Counted from the first letter of the stretch, positions 34,156 through 43,341 are shown. The stretch is DNA of 64,000 bases from Flavobacterium limicola (GCF_003634755.1 NZ_RBXA01000004.1:62001-126000); one strand, 5' to 3'. Notes: a model not told the origin generated them from the letters alone. A program made the numbers and translations.

Positions 34156-35607
34156 ATGGAAGAAATCGAATTAAAATCATTAATAAAAGAGCTTGTAACA
34201 TTTTCTCAAGAAACCGAATGGGTTGAATTCAAGTTGAACTTTCATTCTAATGAAGAAATAGGAGAAAGAATTTCAGCCTTATCAAATGGCGCTTGTTTAA
34301 ATAATAAACAAAATGGGTTTTTAATTTTTGGTGTAGAAGACAAAACCCATACAATTAAGGGAACAACATTTAAAGTAAAATCGGCAACTCAAGGAAAAGA
34401 GGAACTTGAAAATTGGCTAATTCAACGTTTAGATCCTCGTATTGATTTTAAAACTTATGAATTTTTTTATTCAGAGAATATCAGAATTAGTATGTTTGTT
34501 ATTCCTACGGCTATTAATCGTCCCGTCAAGTTCCTTAATCAAGCTTACATCAGGATTGGTAGTTATACGAGATTACTTAAAGATTTTCCAGAAAAAGAAG
34601 CAAAAATTTGGAATAGAAAAACCAAAGATAAATTCGAGTTGCAATTAGCTAAAGAAAATATTGATGACGACACAATCATTTCTTTACTTGATACTCAAAC
34701 TTATTTTGATTTACTGAAACTTCCTTATCCATCTAATAGACAAGGAGTAATCGATAAATTCATTTCAGAAAACTTAATCATTAAGAAAACTACAAAATAC
34801 TCAATTACAAATTTAGGTGCCATTTTATTCGCTAAAAACTTAGAAGACTTTCCAGATTTAAAAAGAAAAGCAATTAGAGTAATAGTTTACAAAAACAATA
34901 ATAAGATTGAAACAATTCGTGAACAAATTGGAGGTAAAGGATATGTATCAGGCTATCAAGGATTAATTGATTGGGTAAATAGTCAACTACCAGCAAATGA
35001 AGAAATAGGTAAAGCATTTCGAGATGATAAAAGAATGTATCCAGAAATTGCTGTGAGAGAATTATTAGCTAATGCAATAATCCACCAAGATTTTGAAGAA
35101 AAAGGATTTCCTATGGTGGAAATTTTCTCAGATAGGATAGAAATTACAAATCCCGGAATTCCGTTAATTACTCCAGAGAGGTTTATTGATGAATACCAAT
35201 CTAGAAATGATACCCTTGCAGATTTAATGAGAAGATTAGGAATATGTGAGGAAAAAGGAAGTGGAATTGATAAAGTAATATCTTATAATGAAATTTATCA
35301 ACTTCCGGCTCCAGAAATACTTATTCAAGAGAAGCATACCAAAGTAATTATGTATTCTTATAAAACTCTAAATCAAATGGATAAAAAAGATAAAGTAAGA
35401 GCTTGTTATCAGCATTGTTGTTTGAGATATGTTTCAAATGACAAAATGACTAACCAATCACTAAGAGATAGATTTAAAATTGAAGATAAAAATGCTGCAA
35501 TTGCGTCTAGAATTATCAAAGAAGCTTTACTTGCAAAAGTTATCAAAGAAGATGACCCCGAAAGCAATTCAAGAAAATATAAAAAATACGTCCCTTTTTG
35601 GGCATAA
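34156..35607 (+). CDS. AlbA_2 (Schlafen-like) DNA-binding / GHKL ATPase-fold regulator
   Basis: The 483-residue protein has an N-terminal AlbA_2 domain (about residues 10-130; ETEWVEFKLNF, GFLIFGVEDK, AYIRIGSYT), a linker with winged-helix character (about 175-230), and a GHKL ATPase-fold domain (about 295-400; AVRELLANAIIHQDF, the N-box, and EEKGSGIDKVI). The C-terminal 70 residues look like another winged helix. Such COG2865 proteins are putative transcription regulators often found in accessory DNA and near defence or stress genes. It is alone, and its coding frame is bracketed by direct repeats. Confidence 0.85.
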   Translation: MEEIELKSLIKELVTFSQETEWVEFKLNFHSNEEIGERISALSNGACLNNKQNGFLIFGVEDKTHTIKGTTFKVKSATQGKEELENWLIQRLDPRIDFKTYEFFYSENIRISMFVIPTAINRPVKFLNQAYIRIGSYTRLLKDFPEKEAKIWNRKTKDKFELQLAKENIDDDTIISLLDTQTYFDLLKLPYPSNRQGVIDKFISENLIIKKTTKYSITNLGAILFAKNLEDFPDLKRKAIRVIVYKNNNKIETIREQIGGKGYVSGYQGLIDWVNSQLPANEEIGKAFRDDKRMYPEIAVRELLANAIIHQDFEEKGFPMVEIFSDRIEITNPGIPLITPERFIDEYQSRNDTLADLMRRLGICEEKGSGIDKVISYNEIYQLPAPEILIQEKHTKVIMYSYKTLNQMDKKDKVRACYQHCCLRYVSNDKMTNQSLRDRFKIEDKNAAIASRIIKEALLAKVIKEDDPESNSRKYKKYVPFWA

Positions 35608-35633
35608 TTCTTATTTGATGGTTATTTGATAAT
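35608..35633 (+). repeat. Right direct repeat bordering the AlbA_2 gene
   Basis: This copy starts at the base after the TAA and matches the left copy in 23 of 26 positions, in the same orientation. A further TTATTTGA unit lies downstream near 35675. Confidence 0.6.
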
Positions 35634-35781
35634 TGATGACTTTAAAAACACAAACAACTGAAATTCAACAATTTTTTATTTGACATATAAAACTATTGAC
35701 AAAATATAGAATTCGTTGGAACAAATGTCTCCGACTTTAACCCCAAAACAATAATCCACAAACACAAATACTATCCCACAA

Positions 35782-35805
35782 AAAAAGCCCCAAACGGGGC
35801 TTTTT
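35782..35805 (-). terminator. Rho-independent terminator after carB
   Basis: The stem agcccc/ggggct with loop aaac, A-run on one side and T-run on the other, lies 21 bases past the carB stop in the minus direction and can act both ways for the convergent AlbA_2 gene. Confidence 0.85.
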
Positions 35806-35825
35806 CAATATATAAACTCAAGTTT

Positions 35826-38678
35826 TTATTTACTCAAATACATTTTCCTTCTGGAGTACAATTCATAGAATTGATCGTCTTTCAAGTCATCAATAAACAA
35901 GATACTTTCTCCTGTTGATTTCATTTCTGGTCCTAATGCTTTATTCACATTATGGAACTTGCTGAAAGAGAAAACCGGTTGCTTGATGGCATATCCTTTC
36001 AACTGTGGGTTGAAAGTAAAATCGGTTACTTTATTGTGACCTAACATTACTTTAGTCGCATAGTTCACATAAGGTTCTCCGTATGCTTTTGCAATAAATG
36101 GAACCGTACGAGACGCTCTAGGATTTGCTTCAATGATATAAACGATATCATCTTTTATGGCAAACTGAATATTGATTAAACCAACGGTTCTTAAAGCCAA
36201 CGCAATATTTTTGGTATGATCTTTAATCTGTTGCATTACAAATTCGCCTAAGTTAAACGGTGGCAAAGTCGCGTTACTGTCGCCAGAGTGCACTCCGCAA
36301 GGTTCGATGTGCTCCATAATTCCTATGATGTACACATTTTCACCATCGCAAATTGCATCGGCTTCGGCTTCTATTGCACCATCCAAATAATGGTCTAAAA
36401 GCAATTTATTTCCTGGAATCGTTTTCAATAAATTCACAACATGCTCTTCTAGTTCTTGCTTGTTGATTACAATTTTCATTCCCTGACCACCCAACACATA
36501 AGATGGACGAATCAATAATGGAAAGTCCAAAACATCCGCTAAAGCAGAAGCTTCGTCAGCCGTTTCGGCAATTCCAAATTGTGGGAAAGGAATTTTAAAG
36601 TCGGTTAACAATTCTGAGAAACGTCCTCTGTCTTCGGCTAAATCCAAAGCATCGAAACTTGTTCCTATAATCTTAATTCCGTATTTAGATAGTTTCTCCG
36701 CTAATTTAAGAGCCGTTTGACCACCTAATTGCACGATTACACCTTCTGGTTTCTCATGTTGGATAATATCGTAAATATGTTCCCAGAAAACCGGTTCGAA
36801 ATACAATTTATCGGCTGTATCAAAATCAGTCGAAACCGTTTCTGGATTACAGTTGATCATGATGGTTTCGTACCCACATTCTTTGGCGGCAAGCACACCG
36901 TGAACGCAAGAGTAATCAAACTCGATTCCTTGTCCAATTCTATTTGGGCCTGACCCAAGAACAATTATTTTCTTTTTATCGGTAACAATACTTTCGTTGT
37001 CAACATAACGTGTTCCGTCTGCTTTTTCTATTTCGGCTTCAAAAGTCGAGTAGTAATAAGGTGTTTTTGCTTTGAATTCCGCTGCGCAAGTATCCACTAA
37101 TTTGAATACACGATTGATGTTCATTGTAGTTCGTAACGTGTGCACTTGGCTTTCTAAACAGCCCATCATGTGCGCGATTTGTCTGTCGGCAAAACCTTTT
37201 TGTTTCGCTTCCAATAACAATTCTCTTGGCAAAGATTCTACTTTATAGTTTGAAATTTCTTTTTCGAGCGTATAAAGTTCTTCGTATTGTTTCAAGAACC
37301 ACATATCGATTTTAGTGATTTCATGAATACGGCTCAATGGAATTCCCATCGCGATAGCATCATAAATCACGAAAACACGATCCCAACTCGCAAAAGTCAG
37401 TTTCTCGATAATTTGTTCATAGTTTGTGTATCCTTTTCCGTCAGCACCTAAACCATTTCTTTTGATTTCCAATGATTGAGTCGCTTTGTGCAACGCTTCT
37501 TGGAACGAACGTCCAATTCCCATTACTTCACCAACCGATTTCATTTGAAGTCCCAAAGTTCGGTCAGCACCTTCGAATTTATCAAAGTTCCAACGTGGAA
37601 TTTTTACAATCACATAATCCAAAGTTGGTTCGAATAAAGCCGAAGTTGATTTGGTAATTTGATTTTGCAATTCGTCTAAGTTGTAACCTAAAGCCAGTTT
37701 CGAAGCAATTTTTGCAATAGGATAACCTGTTGCTTTTGATGCCAATGCAGAAGAACGAGATACACGAGGATTGATTTCAATCGCAACGATATCTTCTTTA
37801 TCGTCTGGTGAAACGGCAAACTGCACGTTGCAACCTCCGGCAAAGTTTCCGATGCTTCTCATCATCAGGATTGCATAATCACGCATTTTTTGGAAAGTCG
37901 TGTCAGACAAAGTCATTGCTGGCGCAACTGTGATGGAATCTCCAGTATGAATTCCCATTGGATCCATATTTTCGATAGAACAGATAATCACAACATTGTC
38001 GTTTTTATCTCTCAAAAGTTCCAATTCGTATTCTTTCCAACCCATTAAAGCCTTATCAATTAAGACTTCGTGAATTGGTGATGCTTCTAAACCTCTGGTT
38101 AAAAGTTCATCAAAATCTTCTTTTTTATAAACAATCGCAGCTCCGGTTCCACCTAAAGTAAACGAAGGACGGATTACTAACGGGAAACCAAATTCCTGGG
38201 CAATTTCTTTTCCTCTAAGATAAGAAGTACATATCTCAGCAGGAGCAGATGGTACTCCTATTTTTTTAAGCAGGTTTTTGAACTGCTCTCTGTCTTCGGT
38301 TATATTAATTGCGTTTACATCAACCCCGATTAATTTCACTCCAAAATCAGCCCAAATTCCTTTTTCATCGGCTTCCAGACACAAGTTCAAAGCGGTTTGT
38401 CCTCCCATTGTAGGCAAAACAGCATCGATTTGAGGATGTGCTTTCAGGATTTCAATGATAGATTTAGTTGTCAGTGGTTTCAAATAGATATGATCGGCCA
38501 TAGAAGGATCCGTCATAATTGTTGCCGGATTTGAGTTGATCAAAATAACTTCAATTCCTTCTTCACGAATAGAACGGGCAGATTGTGATCCCGCATAATC
38601 AAATTCGCACGCTTGACCAATAACAATAGGACCTGACCCTATTATTAAAACTGATTTTATAGATGTATCTTTTGGCAT
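35826..38678 (-). CDS. carB: Carbamoyl phosphate synthase large subunit
   Basis: The 950-residue enzyme makes carbamoyl phosphate for arginine and pyrimidine synthesis from bicarbonate, ammonia and two ATP. Both ATP-grasp halves are present: IGSGPIVIGQACEFDYAGSQ near residue 12 and, in the second half, LGSGPNRIGQGIEFDYSCVH near residue 575. It ends shortly after the second ATP-grasp, without the C-terminal MGS allosteric domain of the roughly 1070-residue E. coli enzyme. UMP and ornithine control of that domain is therefore expected to be missing. carA is not adjacent in this window. Confidence 0.96.
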   Translation of the reverse strand: MPKDTSIKSVLIIGSGPIVIGQACEFDYAGSQSARSIREEGIEVILINSNPATIMTDPSMADHIYLKPLTTKSIIEILKAHPQIDAVLPTMGGQTALNLCLEADEKGIWADFGVKLIGVDVNAINITEDREQFKNLLKKIGVPSAPAEICTSYLRGKEIAQEFGFPLVIRPSFTLGGTGAAIVYKKEDFDELLTRGLEASPIHEVLIDKALMGWKEYELELLRDKNDNVVIICSIENMDPMGIHTGDSITVAPAMTLSDTTFQKMRDYAILMMRSIGNFAGGCNVQFAVSPDDKEDIVAIEINPRVSRSSALASKATGYPIAKIASKLALGYNLDELQNQITKSTSALFEPTLDYVIVKIPRWNFDKFEGADRTLGLQMKSVGEVMGIGRSFQEALHKATQSLEIKRNGLGADGKGYTNYEQIIEKLTFASWDRVFVIYDAIAMGIPLSRIHEITKIDMWFLKQYEELYTLEKEISNYKVESLPRELLLEAKQKGFADRQIAHMMGCLESQVHTLRTTMNINRVFKLVDTCAAEFKAKTPYYYSTFEAEIEKADGTRYVDNESIVTDKKKIIVLGSGPNRIGQGIEFDYSCVHGVLAAKECGYETIMINCNPETVSTDFDTADKLYFEPVFWEHIYDIIQHEKPEGVIVQLGGQTALKLAEKLSKYGIKIIGTSFDALDLAEDRGRFSELLTDFKIPFPQFGIAETADEASALADVLDFPLLIRPSYVLGGQGMKIVINKQELEEHVVNLLKTIPGNKLLLDHYLDGAIEAEADAICDGENVYIIGIMEHIEPCGVHSGDSNATLPPFNLGEFVMQQIKDHTKNIALALRTVGLINIQFAIKDDIVYIIEANPRASRTVPFIAKAYGEPYVNYATKVMLGHNKVTDFTFNPQLKGYAIKQPVFSFSKFHNVNKALGPEMKSTGESILFIDDLKDDQFYELYSRRKMYLSK

Positions 38679-38783
38679 TGTATAGTAGTATTGTGTTGTG
38701 TAGTTGTTATTTTCAAAAGATTAAAGTTACTGAACTCAAACCTTTTACCTGTAAATCTTTAACTTTTTTTAACGAATAGGTAT

Positions 38784-38816
38784 AAAAAAAGGCGATACTA
38801 AAAAAAGTAACGCCTT
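38784..38816 (-). terminator. Rho-independent terminator after rpmH
   Basis: The stem aaggcg-tac/gta-cgcctt with an A-rich loop and one bulge lies about 20 bases past the rpmH stop; the A-run at 38784-38790 is the U-tract on the minus strand. Confidence 0.7.
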
Positions 38817-38835
38817 ATTTATGTTTATAGAAACA

Positions 38836-38997
38836 TTATTTTTTGTGTCTTGGTTCGCAAGAAACAGTCAATTTATGTCTTCCTTTAGCTCTTCTACGCG
38901 CTAGAACTTTTCTTCCATTAGCAGAAGCCATTCTGTCCATAAATCCGTGCTTATTTCTTCTTTTTCTTTTCGATGGTTGAAACGTTCTTTTGCTCAT
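38836..38997 (-). CDS. rpmH: 50S ribosomal protein L34
   Basis: The 53-residue frame begins [19 protein letters not shown] and continues with [19 protein letters not shown], the full L34 signature, with a short C-terminal tail ending EPRHKK. L34 is a basic protein of the large subunit that binds 23S rRNA in the interior near the tunnel entry. Many bacteria place it by dnaA and rnpA; here it is alone, with its own promoter at 39069-39097 and a terminator before carB. Confidence 0.97.
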   Translation of the reverse strand: MSKRTFQPSKRKRRNKHGFMDRMASANGRKVLARRRAKGRHKLTVSCEPRHKK

Positions 38998-39068
38998 TGC
39001 TTTGTATCTTTAAAATCTTATTTATATGTCTTCCTATTTTCGAATAACTGTTATTCTAAAACCGAGTG

Positions 39069-39097
39069 CAAATATACAAAGACTTTTTTTTCTCACA
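39069..39097 (-). promoter_or_regulatory. rpmH promoter
   Basis: On the minus strand TTG (39097-39095), an 18-base spacer and tatatttg (39076-39069) match the flavobacterial housekeeping promoter. The predicted leader before the rpmH ATG at 38997 is about 65 bases. Confidence 0.6.
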
Positions 39098-39132
39098 AGT
39101 AGTTTTGTAAAAATATTTTCAATTCATTTTAC

Positions 39133-39140
39133 TATATTTG
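39133..39140 (+). promoter_or_regulatory. -7 promoter box for the TPR-like protein gene
   Basis: tatatttg matches TAnnTTTG and lies 21 bases before the ATG at 39162. A TTG at 39105-39107 is 25 bases upstream, slightly far. Confidence 0.4.
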
Positions 39141-39161
39141 TGATCTTAAAATAAACCCACT

Positions 39162-39677
39162 ATGTTTCACAGAAATATTAAACTTATTATCGCCGGACTT
39201 ATTATCGCTACTGGCATTTGGCAATTTACAGAAAGTAATATCGGTAACGGAATTTTCCTTCTAATATTGAGCGCAATTCCTATTTTCCTTTACTTTAAAA
39301 ACGAATTCATCTTATTAGCCTTTTTAAAACTTAGAAAACAAGATTTTGAGGGTGCCAAAAAATGGTTGGCTTACATCAAAAATCCAGAAACAGCTTTGAT
39401 CCAAAAACAACAGGGCTATTTTAATTATTTACATGGAATCATGCTTTCGCAAACAAATATCAATCAAGCAGAGAAATATTTTAAGAAAGCAATCGAATTG
39501 GGATTATCAATGGATATGGATTTAGCTGTAGCCAAATTAAACTTAGCTGGAGTTGCCATGACACGCAGAAGAAAATTAGAAGCTACTACGCTATTGAACG
39601 AAGCTAAAAAATTAGACAAACAGAATATGTTGAAAGATCAGATTGTCATGATGAAAGAACAAATGAAGAAAATATAA
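39162..39677 (+). CDS. Membrane protein with TPR-like repeats, conserved hypothetical
   Basis: The 171-residue protein has two N-terminal membrane segments (about residues 7-23 and 27-47) and a cytoplasmic or periplasmic helical part with tetratricopeptide-like helices (LRKQDFEGAKKWLAYI, YFNYLHGIMLSQTNINQAEKYFKKAIEL, AKLNLAGVAMTRRRKLEATTLLNEAKKL). TPR units mediate protein contacts; no partner is evident. It is transcribed alone, divergent from rpmH and closed by a terminator. Confidence 0.75.
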   Translation: MFHRNIKLIIAGLIIATGIWQFTESNIGNGIFLLILSAIPIFLYFKNEFILLAFLKLRKQDFEGAKKWLAYIKNPETALIQKQQGYFNYLHGIMLSQTNINQAEKYFKKAIELGLSMDMDLAVAKLNLAGVAMTRRRKLEATTLLNEAKKLDKQNMLKDQIVMMKEQMKKI

Positions 39678-39706
39678 TTTCTTCTAAGAATAACTTAAAC
39701 ATTTAA

Positions 39707-39739
39707 AAAAAACCATTTGCAGATGCAAATGGTTTTTTT
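39707..39739 (+). terminator. Rho-independent terminator after the TPR-like gene
   Basis: The stem aaccatttgc/gcaaatggtt with loop agat and a seven-T run lies 30 bases after the stop codon. Confidence 0.85.
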
Positions 39740-39837
39740 ATTCCTAAAATGCTAATTAACGGATATTTAAGTGATTTACCGATTATTTTATTTAGACGCA
39801 TTTTTTTTACATAAATTTAGTTTCCAAAAAAAAAAAA

Positions 39838-40536
39838 ATGACAAGAAAAATACTCTTATTATTCTTTTTACTTTCTTTTTCAAGTAACTATTCCCAAGAT
39901 AGTATTGCCTATTTTTCTGATGCCTTACGATTAAATATCAATTCTTATAATGCTGCAAGTAACCGTGCTTTTGAAAATAAAGATTTTAATGAAGGCAAAC
40001 GGTTATTTGACTCACTCGTACAATACAAGCTTATAGGAACTCGATTTGATGATTTTACGGTTAAGGGGTACAATTCTAAAGACGTTATCTTAAACAACAT
40101 CAACAAGCCTATTTTATTAGTAACTTATGCTTCATGGTGCATCCTAAATAAAGGAGATGCTCCAGCATTAAATGAATTGGCAAAAAAATATCCTGACGAC
40201 TTACAAATTGTCATTATTTTTTGGGATAAAAAACAGAACCTAAAAAAAATAGCCAATCAATTTAGCAATGCAATCAAAATATGCTATGCTAACGAGTCCT
40301 ACGCTAATGATTTCAGAATCATCGCAACATTAAAACATACGTTAGGAATTCCTACTGTATTTTTTATTGATGAAAACAAAAAGGTAGTAAACATCAACCG
40401 TGTTAAAAATCATTACAAACCAAAAATTTCATTTGACACCGCTTTGACTATCAGTTATGATCTTTTTGACCAAATGATCAATCCTCCTTTAAATAAAATA
40501 ACTACTAATTCCGGCATAGCCAACAATAACAATTAA
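39838..40536 (+). CDS. Secreted thioredoxin-fold protein with a single active-site Cys
   Basis: The 232-residue protein has a signal peptide (about residues 1-19, ending SSNYSQ) and a TlpA/redoxin-like thioredoxin domain (about 60-200) with FDDFTVKGYNSKDVILNN, KPILLVTYASWC and the cis-Pro strand LGIPTVFFIDENKKVV. Where WCxxC is expected it reads WCILNK, so the resolving Cys is missing and disulphide exchange would be atypical. The ATG directly follows a run of 13 A residues (39826-39838). It converges with the transglycosylase gene and overlaps it by 4 bases. Confidence 0.8.
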   Translation: MTRKILLLFFLLSFSSNYSQDSIAYFSDALRLNINSYNAASNRAFENKDFNEGKRLFDSLVQYKLIGTRFDDFTVKGYNSKDVILNNINKPILLVTYASWCILNKGDAPALNELAKKYPDDLQIVIIFWDKKQNLKKIANQFSNAIKICYANESYANDFRIIATLKHTLGIPTVFFIDENKKVVNINRVKNHYKPKISFDTALTISYDLFDQMINPPLNKITTNSGIANNNN

Positions 40537-41426
40537 TAACCCTTCAAAGGAATTTCGATTTGGTATTTCTTACCGGTTTCATTCAGCAATTTTGTTTCCC
40601 TAAGCCAAGGATTGTGAATTTTCAAAATTTTATAATTGATCCCTTCGTTTTTTGCAAAATCAGCCAAATCCGTAATAGAGCTGTCAATTTCTACTTTTCG
40701 AGTTGGCAGAGCGCTATATAAATCTTCGGAAGCAATGGTAAAACCATATTTCACGGGATTCTCCATAATTTCTTTCAAAGCTAAAATCCTAAAAACATAG
40801 CGAGATGTTTCTTCCGTAAGCAACAAATCATAATAATTGGATACTTTCTGAATTCCAATTTGTTTATTCACACCTGTCATTCCTCCATTATAGGATGCCG
40901 CCGCTAAGGTCCAGCTTCCAAACTTTGTTTTAGCACTTAAAAAATAACTGCAAGCCGCTTCCGTTGATTTCTCTAAATCATAACGCTGATCTACATTTTC
41001 AGTCACTTCCATTCCGCGTTCCTTAGCCGTTTCCGGCATAAATTGCCAAATACCTCTAGCTCCTGCCGGCGAAACCACATTTACCAATCCACTTTCTATA
41101 ACGGCCAGATATTTAAAATCATCCGGAATACCATTCTTTTTTAAAATAGGTTCAATTATAGGAAAAGCACGATTGGCTCTTTTTATGGCTAAAATGGTGG
41201 AGGCGTGCAAATTCACATTTACCAATAATTCCCTATCAAACCGTTCCTTGACATCAGCTATTTTCAACGGAGTTTCTTCGCCTGCAAAATCAAGTTTTAC
41301 AGGAAAACTATAACTAATTTCTGCTTTTACATCTTTCCCTTTTGCGTCATTTGTTGTTGCAAAAATGAATATTCCACTTGCAAAAATTACGGTAACCATC
41401 AAGGCAACTTTATTTATCAATTTCAT
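40533..41426 (-). CDS. Lytic transglycosylase, SLT family
   Basis: The 297-residue protein has an N-terminal hydrophobic export signal (about residues 6-23) and an SLT/MltD-like catalytic domain with Glu111 in YLAVIESGL and the family motifs SPAGARGIWQFMPETA and AAASYNGGMTGV. It cleaves peptidoglycan strands to 1,6-anhydro ends in the periplasm. The C-terminal 60 residues (from about 235) resemble a degenerate LysM-like module (LADFAKNEGINYKILKIHNPWL). It lies downstream of an alpha/beta hydrolase gene on the same strand with a 41-base gap. Confidence 0.88.
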   Translation of the reverse strand: MKLINKVALMVTVIFASGIFIFATTNDAKGKDVKAEISYSFPVKLDFAGEETPLKIADVKERFDRELLVNVNLHASTILAIKRANRAFPIIEPILKKNGIPDDFKYLAVIESGLVNVVSPAGARGIWQFMPETAKERGMEVTENVDQRYDLEKSTEAACSYFLSAKTKFGSWTLAAASYNGGMTGVNKQIGIQKVSNYYDLLLTEETSRYVFRILALKEIMENPVKYGFTIASEDLYSALPTRKVEIDSSITDLADFAKNEGINYKILKIHNPWLRETKLLNETGKKYQIEIPLKGY

Positions 41427-41467
41427 CTTTTCTTTTTTAGGCCTTTCATATAGTCATAAAAGTGCGT

Positions 41468-42136
41468 TTACTTCTTTTCGGTTCCCAATATAATGGAAGG
41501 CAAATTTTCATTCAACCATTTATACTTATTTAAAATCATAATGTGCGTCCCTCCTTTTACAACGATACAATTCTTAATATATTTGATTGGAAAAACATCA
41601 TCAGCATCTCCATGTATGTGAATTACGTTTTCATCCATAACGGTTCTATCCCATAAAATCACTTGTTCCACTGCCCAATTCAAATAACGAATATCCCGAA
41701 CGGAAAGGAATTTTTCATATAATTTCAGTCTTTGATTTACTTTTTCTCCAAAAGAAAATTTAGCCAGACTTTCGATATTTGCAAACAGACTCATAGGAAT
41801 CAATTTATAGGCTTTGGTGGTTTTAGCAATTTTGAGTCTTCGAGGAAATTCAGAATTACATCGTACACTCGAAATAATGATGACCTTGCGCGCATTAACA
41901 TATTTAGCCATTTCCTGAACTAAGATTCCTCCAAAAGAAACACCAATCAAAACCGGACTCTTATGGATTACTTTTGCACTAATTCTCTTGGCATAATCCG
42001 TCAAAGATTCATTGTCCAGCGGAATTTCCCATTCTAATAAATGGATTTCAAACACCTCTTCGGGAAGTACAATTCGCTCAAAAATGGCAGCACTTGACGC
42101 CAAACCTGGCATTAGATACACGGGGATTTTACTCAT
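41468..42136 (-). CDS. Alpha/beta hydrolase
   Basis: The 222-residue cytoplasmic protein has the alpha/beta hydrolase triad: nucleophile Ser in LIGVSFGGILV (near residue 67), acid in HIHGDADDVFP and His in VKGGTHIMIL near the C-terminus, as well as the oxyanion LMPGLASSAAIFE. The natural substrate is unknown. It precedes the transglycosylase gene on the minus strand, and its start lies 113 bases from the divergent pirin gene. Confidence 0.8.
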   Translation of the reverse strand: MSKIPVYLMPGLASSAAIFERIVLPEEVFEIHLLEWEIPLDNESLTDYAKRISAKVIHKSPVLIGVSFGGILVQEMAKYVNARKVIIISSVRCNSEFPRRLKIAKTTKAYKLIPMSLFANIESLAKFSFGEKVNQRLKLYEKFLSVRDIRYLNWAVEQVILWDRTVMDENVIHIHGDADDVFPIKYIKNCIVVKGGTHIMILNKYKWLNENLPSIILGTEKK

Positions 42137-42249
42137 AATTGTTTTAACGATTTTATAACAAAATTCAGTCTTTTTATAGCGAATTTTGTATAAAATTAAT
42201 TTTTTTATTCAAACCCTATCCACTTTTTACTTTATATTATCAATAATTT

Positions 42250-42972
42250 ATGACAACACAACTATTTAAATCAAATACAAGAGGCAAGGCCGATTTTGGA
42301 TGGCTTAAAGCCAATTTCTCATTTTCTTTCGGAAATTATTTCAACCCGGAACGTTTACAATTTGGAATGTTACGCGTTTTAAATGATGATACCATCGCAA
42401 GTGGAACAGGTTTTGGCACACATGGCCACGCCAATATGGAAATCATCACCATTCCCCTTGAAGGCGGCTTAAGACATCAGGACAGTATGGGAAATGAAGG
42501 CGTAATTGGTTTTGGAGAAGTCCAAGTGATGAGTGCCGGATCCGGAGTGGAACATTCTGAAATGAATGCGAGTCAGAAAGAAGAGGCAAAAACATTACAA
42601 CTATGGGTTTTTCCTGACACCGAAAACGTAACTCCAAGATATGACCAGAAATCATTTGATATTGAAAATCAAATCAATACCTTTGTAAACATAGTTTCGC
42701 CAAATGATCAAAATGATGGCAATGCACTTTGGGTTTACCAGAAAACCTTTTTCCATTTAGGAATATTCGATAGCAACACCAGTTCGACATACAAGGTTCG
42801 AATTCCTAAAAACGGTGTTTATTTATTTTTGATTGAAGGCGAAATAGAAGTTAACAACCAAGTTTTGAAGGCAAGAGATGCCATGGGAATTACAGATTTT
42901 GATACGTTTGACATCAAGATTATTACCAAATCAAAAATACTTTTGGTAGAGGTACCAATGAATCAGAGTTAA
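42250..42972 (+). CDS. Pirin-family protein
   Basis: The 240-residue bicupin protein has the metal ligands of pirin: His58 and His60 in FGTHGHANMEI, and His102 and Glu104 in SGVEHSEMN, with the MGNEGVIGFGEVQVMSAGSG core. Bacterial pirins bind Fe or other metals; some (YhhW) act as quercetin 2,3-dioxygenases, others regulate enzymes. The GNAT-like gene starts 5 bases later, so the two form an operon. Confidence 0.92.
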   Translation: MTTQLFKSNTRGKADFGWLKANFSFSFGNYFNPERLQFGMLRVLNDDTIASGTGFGTHGHANMEIITIPLEGGLRHQDSMGNEGVIGFGEVQVMSAGSGVEHSEMNASQKEEAKTLQLWVFPDTENVTPRYDQKSFDIENQINTFVNIVSPNDQNDGNALWVYQKTFFHLGIFDSNTSSTYKVRIPKNGVYLFLIEGEIEVNNQVLKARDAMGITDFDTFDIKIITKSKILLVEVPMNQS

Positions 42973-42977
42973 TTATT

Positions 42978-43280
42978 ATGGATGCAGCAAGTACGATGAA
43001 AATCAAAGACAACACTTTTTCTAGACAATTTGAAACTATAGTCGATCAAGGATTAGTTTCTGTTGAATATTCTTTTCAGGAGAAGAAAATATTTCTAACA
43101 AAAATAAATGTTCCTGAATCGTTCGAAGATGAAGAATTTGTTTCTAATTTTCTAAAAAACATTATGGAAATAGCGATTGAACAAAAATTGAAAGTGGTTC
43201 CTATTCTTCCAAAAATAGTAGTATTTTTCAAAAAAAATCCTATTTACAAAGAGTTACTTCCTCCTGGAATTAGACTCTAA
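42978..43280 (+). CDS. Small GNAT-like (YjdJ-type) acetyltransferase-fold protein
   Basis: The 100-residue protein matches the short GNAT-like family: an N-terminal FETIVDQGLVSVEYSFQEKKIFLTKINV beta part, then the helix FVSNFLKNIMEIAIEQKLKVVPILPKIVVFF and the end NPIYKELLPPG. These short proteins bind acetyl-CoA; substrates are unknown. A start at the internal Met (42996) is also possible. It follows pirin by 5 bases and ends before a bidirectional terminator. Confidence 0.8.
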   Translation: MDAASTMKIKDNTFSRQFETIVDQGLVSVEYSFQEKKIFLTKINVPESFEDEEFVSNFLKNIMEIAIEQKLKVVPILPKIVVFFKKNPIYKELLPPGIRL

Positions 43281-43281
43281 T

Positions 43282-43318
43282 AAAAAGCGGCTATATTTTT
43301 AGAATACAGCCGCTTTTT
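43282..43318. terminator. Bidirectional terminator between convergent genes
   Basis: The stem aaaaagcggct/agccgcttttt has A-run and T-run ends and lies between the GNAT-like stop (43280) and the ABC-F stop (43342), serving both. Confidence 0.85.
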
Positions 43319-43341
43319 GATTTATAAAAATGTTAAGAGTA

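Noticed and set aside
34130..35633. Insertion sequence around the AlbA_2 gene
   Set aside because: There is no transposase and no terminal inverted repeat; the bordering repeats are direct and imperfect, so only a cassette or operator explanation is kept.
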